In this document: positions 5,685 through 10,340 of the stretch, one piece after another
How the letters are laid out: each line of letters opens with the position of its first letter
Numbering within the stretch: the stretch's first letter is position 1
NCBI GenBank assembly: GCA_007117255.1
Contig: SKGU01000139.1
Location: 1 to 10,340 of the forward strand
Direction of reading: 5' to 3'
Length of the DNA stretch: 10,340 nucleotides
Source of the DNA: Natronohydrobacter sp.
GTDB lineage: Bacteria > Pseudomonadota > Alphaproteobacteria > Rhodobacterales > Rhodobacteraceae
The notes under the pieces: generated by a model
Told to the model about the DNA's origin: nothing
Databases searched by the model: none
What the model saw: the letters and a program-made list of their open reading frames with translations, nothing else
Translations under genes and position numbers: made by a program

Positions 5685-6383
5685 ATGTCGAAGATCGCTT
5701 TGGTCGATGATGACCGCAATATTCTGACATCCGTTTCGATATGTCTTGAGGCCGAAGGTTTCGAGGTTGACACATATAACGACGGGCAGGCCGCGCTTGA
5801 TGCGTTTAATCGCAAAATGCCGGATATGGCAGTGCTGGACATGAAGATGCCCCGTATGGACGGGATGGAACTGTTGCAGCGTCTGCGGCAGAAAACCCAG
5901 ATGCCGATCATCTTCCTGACCTCCAAGGATGATGAGATTGACGAAGTCCTCGGTCTGCGCATGGGCGCGGATGACTATGTCAAAAAGCCCTTTTCGCAGC
6001 GCTTGCTGGTCGAACGGATCCGCGCGCTGCTCCGGCGAAAGCAAGCGTTGGAAGAAGGCCCGGAAGCAGGCGAGGAAGCCAAGGTGCTGGTGCGTGGCAA
6101 CCTGGAGATGGACCCGCTGCGCCATCAGGTGAAGTGGAAAGGTCTGGACGTCACACTGACTGTAACTGAATTCCTGCTGTTGCAGGCACTTGCCCAGCGT
6201 CCCGGTGTGGTGAAGTCGCGCGATCAGTTGATGGATGTGGCCTATGAGGACCAAGTCTATGTCGATGATCGCACCATCGACAGCCATATCAAGCGCTTGC
6301 GCAAGAAGATGCGCAGCGTCGACGAGGAATTCTCGTCAATCGAAACGCTGTATGGGATTGGCTATAAATACAACGAAGCGTGA
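5685..6383 (+). CDS. chvI: Response regulator ChvI, OmpR/PhoB family
   Basis: DNA-binding response regulator of the ChvG-ChvI two-component system, which in alphaproteobacteria governs envelope, acid-stress and metabolic genes. The 232 residues comprise a receiver domain (1 to about 120) with acidic pocket Asp9/Asp10, phospho-acceptor Asp52 in AVLDMKMP, Thr79 in FLTS and Lys101 in VKKPF. A winged-helix C-terminal domain (about 135-230) has the VTEFLLLQALAQRPGVV and DSHIKRLRKKMR segments and ends GIGYKYNEA. ATG at 5685 is preceded by AAGGG (5673-5677), seven bases away. It heads a plus-strand run with chvG starting 50 bases downstream, and is divergent from pckA. The name rests on the pair with chvG and on the pckA and hprK neighbours as well as sequence. 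Confidence 0.95.
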   Translation: MSKIALVDDDRNILTSVSICLEAEGFEVDTYNDGQAALDAFNRKMPDMAVLDMKMPRMDGMELLQRLRQKTQMPIIFLTSKDDEIDEVLGLRMGADDYVKKPFSQRLLVERIRALLRRKQALEEGPEAGEEAKVLVRGNLEMDPLRHQVKWKGLDVTLTVTEFLLLQALAQRPGVVKSRDQLMDVAYEDQVYVDDRTIDSHIKRLRKKMRSVDEEFSSIETLYGIGYKYNEA

Positions 6384-6433
6384 CATGAAAATGGTCGGGG
6401 GGGAAACCTCGGCAATAGCGAGCGGGTGCTAGT

Positions 6434-8095
6434 GTGCGGACGGAGGCAACGGCGGCGAGGGCCGATATCGTCCTCGGAGATGACTGGATCGGACCGGGGG
6501 ATGCGGTCGAAACCGAAGTGCGGGCCTCGCGTGCGCGGCGCGGTTTATGGAGTATTTCCAGCTCACCACTGGCACGCAAGATTTCACTGTTCAATCTGGT
6601 GGCGCTGGTCATTCTGATTGCCGGAATACTTTTCACCAACCCGTTCCGGGATTCCCTGTTGCGACAGCAGGAAGAAATTCTTGCAACCAATGTTCGGATC
6701 ATCGCACAGATATTGTCGTCAATGGACGGCTTGCCTGCAACAGACGAAGAGTTGCCTGCCATTGACAATATGGATAGCCGTTTCGAGCTATTGCTGATTG
6801 ATGCAAGCGGGCGCGTGGCGGGCCATTTCCGTGGAACGGATCAATCGGCGGGGTATGTGGCGACGCGGTCTACCCCCATCAGCGATATTCTGCGCGGTAT
6901 CTGGTCGGGAATGACTTCCATCACGCCCATTGATCGCGGCGCGAACGAAGAGGCGGATTTCCCGACTGTTGCCCAGACAATGTTTCTGCGCAACCAGGCC
7001 GGGCTCAGTGCCAGCCATATCCATCAAGACAGCTCTGACCGGATGTGGCTTGCAGCCAGTGCGCCGGTCCTTCAGGACGGCAGTTTCGCGGGTGCCGTGT
7101 TTCTGCGGCGCGATTCCGACGACACGGCGATGCTCATGCGGCAGGATCGTGAACAGGTTTTTCAGTTTTTTCTGATCGCGGTGCTTGTGTCTATTGGTCT
7201 GAGTTTCGTGCTGGCCTCTACCATCGCGAACCCGCTGGCGGACCTGGCGATGGCGGCAGAGCTGGGCAAACGCCGCGATGCGCGCAAGAACAAGCCAGGT
7301 GCGCGGGTGCGCATCCCGGATCTTTCGGGCCGACCGGATGAAATCGGCGATCTGTCGCGCGCCATGCGTGGGATCGTCAACGCGCTTTATGACCGCGTGG
7401 AAGCAAATGAACAGTTCGCAGCCGATGTCGCGCATGAAATCAAGAATCCGCTTGCGTCGTTGCGTTCGGCAGTCGGCAGCTTGCGCATGGCCAAACGTGA
7501 AGATCAGGTCCAGCGTTTGCTGGAAGTGATTGAACATGATGTGCGCCGACTGGACCGGCTGGTGTCTGACACCTCTAATGCGTCCAGGCTGGATGCGGAA
7601 CTTGTCAAAGAAGAGCAGGAAGAGTTCGACCTCACCTTGCTGCTGAACAACCTGTGTCAGCATCTGACACAGGAAGCCCGCGAAAAAGGCGTCGAATTCA
7701 TCAAGATACTGCCTGATACACCTGTTTTGGTCACGGGGCTTGAAGGCCGGCTTGCCCAGGTTTTCGTAAACCTGATCACAAATGCGATCTCGTTTTGCGA
7801 AGAAGGGGATGCGGTGCGCGTATGGGCGCGTCAGCGTCACGACCGCGTGCTGGTCGTGGTCGAGGATACTGGCCCCGGTATACCTGACAATGCGCTGAAG
7901 AAAGTGTTCAAGCGTTTCTATTCGGAACGTCCCGTTCAGCAATTTGGCAATCATTCGGGTCTTGGGCTTGCCATCTCAAAGCAGATCATCGAAGCGCATC
8001 AGGGTGTGATCTGGGCAGAGAACATCCGCGCCGAGGATGCTGAACCTGACAGCCCGCCCCTTGGCGCGCGTTTCGTGGTCGGCCTGCCCCTGTGA
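6434..8095 (+). CDS. chvG: Sensor histidine kinase ChvG
   Basis: Inner-membrane histidine kinase partner of ChvI. In 553 residues it shows a cytoplasmic N-terminal tail (about 1-50), a first membrane segment (about 52-68), a periplasmic sensor domain (about 70-243), a second membrane segment (about 245-264), a HAMP linker (about 265-325), and a HisKA dimerisation domain with phospho-acceptor His334 in FAADVAHEIKNPLASL. The ATPase domain has an N box with Asn450, G1 DTGPGIP (478-484) and G2 SGLGLAISKQI. The start is uncertain: GTG at 6434 is the first start after an in-frame stop at 6416-6418 and lacks a good ribosome binding site. The hprK gene begins ten bases after its stop, which suggests cotranscription. 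Confidence 0.94.
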   Translation: MRTEATAARADIVLGDDWIGPGDAVETEVRASRARRGLWSISSSPLARKISLFNLVALVILIAGILFTNPFRDSLLRQQEEILATNVRIIAQILSSMDGLPATDEELPAIDNMDSRFELLLIDASGRVAGHFRGTDQSAGYVATRSTPISDILRGIWSGMTSITPIDRGANEEADFPTVAQTMFLRNQAGLSASHIHQDSSDRMWLAASAPVLQDGSFAGAVFLRRDSDDTAMLMRQDREQVFQFFLIAVLVSIGLSFVLASTIANPLADLAMAAELGKRRDARKNKPGARVRIPDLSGRPDEIGDLSRAMRGIVNALYDRVEANEQFAADVAHEIKNPLASLRSAVGSLRMAKREDQVQRLLEVIEHDVRRLDRLVSDTSNASRLDAELVKEEQEEFDLTLLLNNLCQHLTQEAREKGVEFIKILPDTPVLVTGLEGRLAQVFVNLITNAISFCEEGDAVRVWARQRHDRVLVVVEDTGPGIPDNALKKVFKRFYSERPVQQFGNHSGLGLAISKQIIEAHQGVIWAENIRAEDAEPDSPPLGARFVVGLPL

Positions 8096-8105
8096 GGGCG
8101 CGACG

Positions 8106-8546
8106 GTGAAACAGTTTCTGCACAGTACTGCGGTAGCGTTCGAAACCGATGCGGGGCCAGCAGGGGTCATGATCCTGGGCAAATCCGGTGCTGGCAAATC
8201 CGAACTGGCGTTGGAGCTTATTAGTCTTGGTGCGCAGCTTGTCGCGGATGATCAGACAGAGTTGCGTCGCGACGGCAATATAATACGCCTGTTCACGCCG
8301 CCCGCCTTGCGCGGACTGATCGAGTTGCGTGGTTTGGGAATCCTCACGCTGGACTATGTGGATTCAGTTGCGCTTGCGGTGGCTGTCGATCTGGATGTGG
8401 CCGAGACAGCGCGCCTGCCGGAACGTCATGTCAGGTCGTTTCTGGGATTGGACATACCTTGCCTGCACTATTGCGAGAGCCGGGTGTTTGCCATTGGGCT
8501 GAAGCACTATGTTGTATCGCAGCATTGGTTGAACAAGGAGGTGTAA
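8106..8546 (+). CDS. hprK: HPr kinase, short alphaproteobacterial form
   Basis: Expected to phosphorylate HPr on Ser46 with ATP. At 146 residues it consists only of the catalytic P-loop domain; the Firmicutes enzyme is about 310 residues with an extra N-terminal domain, and the short form is known in alphaproteobacteria. Motifs: Walker A GKSGAGKS (25-32), LVADD (45-49) and the LIELRGLGIL block (71-80). I chose GTG at 8106 because GAGGG (8094-8098), overlapping the chvG stop, lies seven bases upstream; an open frame extends back to an ATG at 8037, but that part lies inside chvG and does not look like HprK. The gene ends within the rapZ ribosome binding region. Its substrate HPr is encoded 1.3 kb downstream. 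Confidence 0.92.
   Translation: MKQFLHSTAVAFETDAGPAGVMILGKSGAGKSELALELISLGAQLVADDQTELRRDGNIIRLFTPPALRGLIELRGLGILTLDYVDSVALAVAVDLDVAETARLPERHVRSFLGLDIPCLHYCESRVFAIGLKHYVVSQHWLNKEV
8535..8542 (+). promoter_or_regulatory. Strong rapZ ribosome binding site inside the end of hprK
   Basis: AAGGAGGT sits six bases before the ATG at 8549 and overlaps the last hprK codons, two bases before the hprK stop is completed. It fixes the rapZ start in preference to the upstream in-frame ATG at 8459 and implies translational coupling. Confidence 0.8.
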
Positions 8547-8548
8547 AT

Positions 8549-9457
8549 ATGCGCACCCAGATGAAGGATCCTGATGCTGTAGACAGGCTTGTTCTGCTGA
8601 CTGGCCCATCAGGCGCAGGGCGCAGTACGGCACTGAAAGCGCTCGAAGACCTTGGGTTCGAGGCAATCGACAATATGCCAATTACTTTGGTATCGCGGTT
8701 GATCTCGCAACCGCTGGACCGCCCGCTTGCCTTGGTGCTGGACCCGCGCAACCGTGACTTTTCTGTAAACGGCCTGCTTGCGCTTGTTGAAGAAATGGCG
8801 TCATCACCGCGTTTCGAGTTTGATCTGGTCTATCTGGATTGCCCGGTGCGCGATCTGATCCAGCGCTATTCCGAAACCCGCCGCAGTCATCCGCTTAGTC
8901 AGAACGGAACGCCACGCGAAGGAATCGAGCTTGAAGCCCGGCTTTTGCAGCCGGTTCGGCTGCGTGCGGATGTTCTGATTGAAACCGGCTCAATGACACC
9001 GCATGATCTACGCGCACATATCCGGTCATTGTTTGGTGTGTCGCGCGAAGACGGGTTGCGGGTACATGTTGAATCATTTTCCTACAAACGCGGTATCCCG
9101 GCCGGGGTTGATCTGGTTTTCGATTGTCGGTTTCTGAACAACCCGCATTGGCAGCCTGATCTGCGTGCAGGTGATGGGCGTGATCAGAATGTCGCTGACT
9201 TTATCCTGGCAGATACACGCTTTGCAGGTTTTTTCGACCGTGTTCACGATCTGGTTGCAAGCCTGCTGCCCGAATACGCGCAAGAGGGGAAAGCGCAGCT
9301 GTCCATCGGCTTTGGATGCACGGGCGGGCAACACAGATCGGTCGCAACGGCCGAAAAGCTATCGAATGCGCTTGCACAGGGGGGGTGGCGCGTGTCTAAA
9401 CGACACAGAGAACTGGAACGGATCGCGGCGCGTGTCGCGGCGGAAAAGAACGAATAG
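8549..9457 (+). CDS. rapZ: RapZ-family P-loop nucleotide-binding protein (YvcJ/YhbJ)
   Basis: Member of the RapZ/YvcJ family. In E. coli RapZ is an RNA-binding adaptor that guides decay of the sRNA GlmZ and so sets glucosamine-6-phosphate synthase levels; the target in alphaproteobacteria cannot be told from sequence. The 302 residues hold an N-terminal P-loop GPSGAGRS (19-26), then ALEDLGFEAIDNMP (31-44), RRSHPLSQNGTPREGIELE in the middle, and the C-terminal GFGCTGGQHRSV motif. The P-loop has Arg25 where the canonical Walker A lysine would stand; the codon is CGC. I believe this occurs in related alphaproteobacteria but could not check. It lies between hprK and the EIIA gene with two and eight bases of spacing. 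Confidence 0.93.
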   Translation: MRTQMKDPDAVDRLVLLTGPSGAGRSTALKALEDLGFEAIDNMPITLVSRLISQPLDRPLALVLDPRNRDFSVNGLLALVEEMASSPRFEFDLVYLDCPVRDLIQRYSETRRSHPLSQNGTPREGIELEARLLQPVRLRADVLIETGSMTPHDLRAHIRSLFGVSREDGLRVHVESFSYKRGIPAGVDLVFDCRFLNNPHWQPDLRAGDGRDQNVADFILADTRFAGFFDRVHDLVASLLPEYAQEGKAQLSIGFGCTGGQHRSVATAEKLSNALAQGGWRVSKRHRELERIAARVAAEKNE

Positions 9458-9465
9458 GTCTGCTG

Positions 9466-9864
9466 GTGATCGGGATTGTGATCGTTGCGCATGGCGGTTT
9501 AGCGCGTGAGTATCTCGCGGCAATCGAGCATGTGATCGGAAAACAAACCGGAATCGTGGCGGTATCAATCGAATATGACCATGATCGTGCGGCCAAGCAG
9601 AACGAGATCGCCTTGGCTGCTGATGCGGTCGAAGATGGCTCAGGTGTGGTGGTAGTGACTGATATGTTCGGAGGCTCGCCATCCAATCTGTCTTTGCCAG
9701 CCTGCGCTGCGCCGGATCGGCGTATCCTTTATGGGGCTAATCTGCCCATGCTGATCAAGTTGGCGAAATCGCGTCATATGAGTTTGCAAGCTGCCACGAC
9801 CGTCGCACTTGAGGCCGGACGCAAGTATATCAATTCGATCGAGATTGGGCGTTCTGCGACATAA
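9466..9864 (+). CDS. PTS EIIA component, mannose/sorbose family (ManX-like)
   Basis: Cytoplasmic phosphocarrier of the phosphotransferase system. The 132 residues match a single EIIA-Man domain: MIGIVIVAHGGLAREYL with phospho-accepting His9, the TDMFGGSPSN loop (65-74), and GANLPML (90-96). No EIIB, EIIC or EIID domain is fused or seen nearby, so a regulatory rather than sugar-importing role is likely. The start is GTG at 9466, eight bases after the rapZ stop, with only a weak AGG upstream, so translation may depend on coupling to rapZ. HPr follows 16 bases later and is its expected phosphate donor. Confidence 0.92.
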   Translation: MIGIVIVAHGGLAREYLAAIEHVIGKQTGIVAVSIEYDHDRAAKQNEIALAADAVEDGSGVVVVTDMFGGSPSNLSLPACAAPDRRILYGANLPMLIKLAKSRHMSLQAATTVALEAGRKYINSIEIGRSAT

Positions 9865-9880
9865 AGAGGCAAAGCTGGCA

Positions 9881-10150
9881 ATGACGGAAATCGAGCTTGA
9901 GATCACCAACGAGAAGGGTTTGCATGCCCGTGCCTCGGCCAAATTTGTCGAGGTGGTCGAAGCACATGACGCAACTGCTGAAGTGATGAAGGACGGGATG
10001 AGCGTTCCGGGTGATTCCATAATGGGGTTGCTGATGCTGGCGGCGTCGCGGGGATCGTGCGTGCAGGTGCGAACGGCTGGCACCCAGCATGAAGAACTGG
10101 CGCAGGCGCTACGTCAACTTGTCGATGACAAGTTCGGTGAAGGTATGTAG
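9881..10150 (+). CDS. ptsH: Phosphocarrier protein HPr
   Basis: Small cytoplasmic phosphocarrier of the PTS. The 89-residue length is normal. The EI-dependent phosphorylation site His15 lies in NEKGLHARASAKF, and Ser46 in VPGDSIMGLLML is the residue phosphorylated by HPr kinase; both are intact. ATG at 9881 gives the family N-terminus MTEIELEI; AGAGG at 9865-9869 is a rather distant ribosome binding site at 11 bases. An in-frame ATG at 9809 lies inside the EIIA gene and is unlikely. It is the last gene of the chvI-chvG-hprK-rapZ-EIIA run. No enzyme I gene is in the window. Confidence 0.95.
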   Translation: MTEIELEITNEKGLHARASAKFVEVVEAHDATAEVMKDGMSVPGDSIMGLLMLAASRGSCVQVRTAGTQHEELAQALRQLVDDKFGEGM

Positions 10151-10340
10151 GTGGTGCTGATCGGCAATAGTTTGCCGCAAGTAATGCTCAATATTTCATA
10201 GGTTTGGCGTAAAAACTAAGTTCTCCTCAGAAAGTGACCTGTTGTGTTGTTTTCTTCTCGGTCACGACACCATAAGACGAGCTAGACTGTACGCGTGCAA
10301 CCTTATGCGATTCTGAACGTTGTATAGGTATCGGGCACGG
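10151..10340. other. Gene-free tail after HPr
   Basis: No coding frame or RNA gene can be supported here. The stretch is visibly more AT-rich than the genes before it. It contains a small hairpin just after the HPr stop (10162-10177) and a GTGACC...GGTCAC inverted repeat with a 20-base spacer (10234-10265). It may hold the promoter of a gene beyond the right edge, but no clear -35/-10 pair is seen. Confidence 0.5.
10162..10177 (+). terminator. Possible terminator hairpin after HPr
   Basis: CGGCAA-TAGT-TTGCCG has perfect six-base arms and a four-base loop 11 bases after the HPr stop. No T tract follows, so it may be a weak or factor-assisted terminator, or an mRNA 3'-end stabiliser. Confidence 0.35.

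Noticed and set aside
6788..7954. A 388-codon open frame on the minus strand
   Set aside because: It lies wholly antisense to chvG, whose domains and motifs are clear, and its translation is rich in His, Arg and Gln with no recognisable domain. It is a by-product of high-GC codon use.
10234..10265. GTGACC...GGTCAC inverted repeat after HPr
   Set aside because: Six-base arms with a 20-base T-rich spacer are easily found by chance; no second copy or promoter supports it.

Overview
The window looks like a chromosomal segment of an alphaproteobacterium, most probably a member of the Rhodobacteraceae. This rests on the high-GC, GC-ending codon use and on the set pckA / chvI / chvG / short hprK / rapZ / EIIA-Man / HPr, a characteristic alphaproteobacterial neighbourhood. 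It also rests on a cytochrome-c-tailed membrane urate oxidase of the PuuD type. No mobile element, CRISPR array, rRNA or tRNA was seen.

Region 1 (1-3604) is a purine (urate) catabolism cassette. From left to right it holds the N-terminal 273 codons of puuE (allantoinase, minus strand, running off the left edge), uraH (5-hydroxyisourate hydrolase, plus), a LysR-type regulator (minus, overlapping the 3' end of uraH by 16 bases) and puuD (integral membrane urate oxidase with a C-terminal haem c domain, plus). PuuD should make 5-hydroxyisourate from urate, UraH should hydrolyse it to OHCU, and PuuE should open allantoin to allantoate. OHCU decarboxylase is not seen and may lie beyond the left edge. 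The most interesting non-coding signal is here: a 19-bp dyad of the form TTTC-N11-GAAA occurs once between puuE and uraH and twice, centred 30 bp apart, between the LysR gene and puuD. These are good candidates for the regulator's operators.

Region 2 (3605-3736) separates the modules with a very GC-rich palindromic element and a perfect 12-bp-arm hairpin between the converging puuD and pckA genes.

Region 3 (3737-10150) is a central carbon and envelope-signalling block. pckA (ATP-dependent PEP carboxykinase, minus) is divergent from a six-gene plus-strand run: chvI (response regulator), chvG (sensor kinase), a short HPr kinase gene, rapZ, a mannose-family EIIA and HPr. The last four, tightly spaced, are the parts of a regulatory, probably non-transporting, phosphotransferase branch. 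HPr keeps both His15 and Ser46, so both EI-type and HPrK-type phosphorylation look possible. The 349-bp pckA-chvI intergenic region holds two exact 11-bp direct repeats 20 bp apart and a separate 11-bp-phased GGCAAA series next to chvI. The last 190 bases hold no gene that I can support. Most of the window is recognisable and conserved; the novelty lies mainly in the regulatory DNA.
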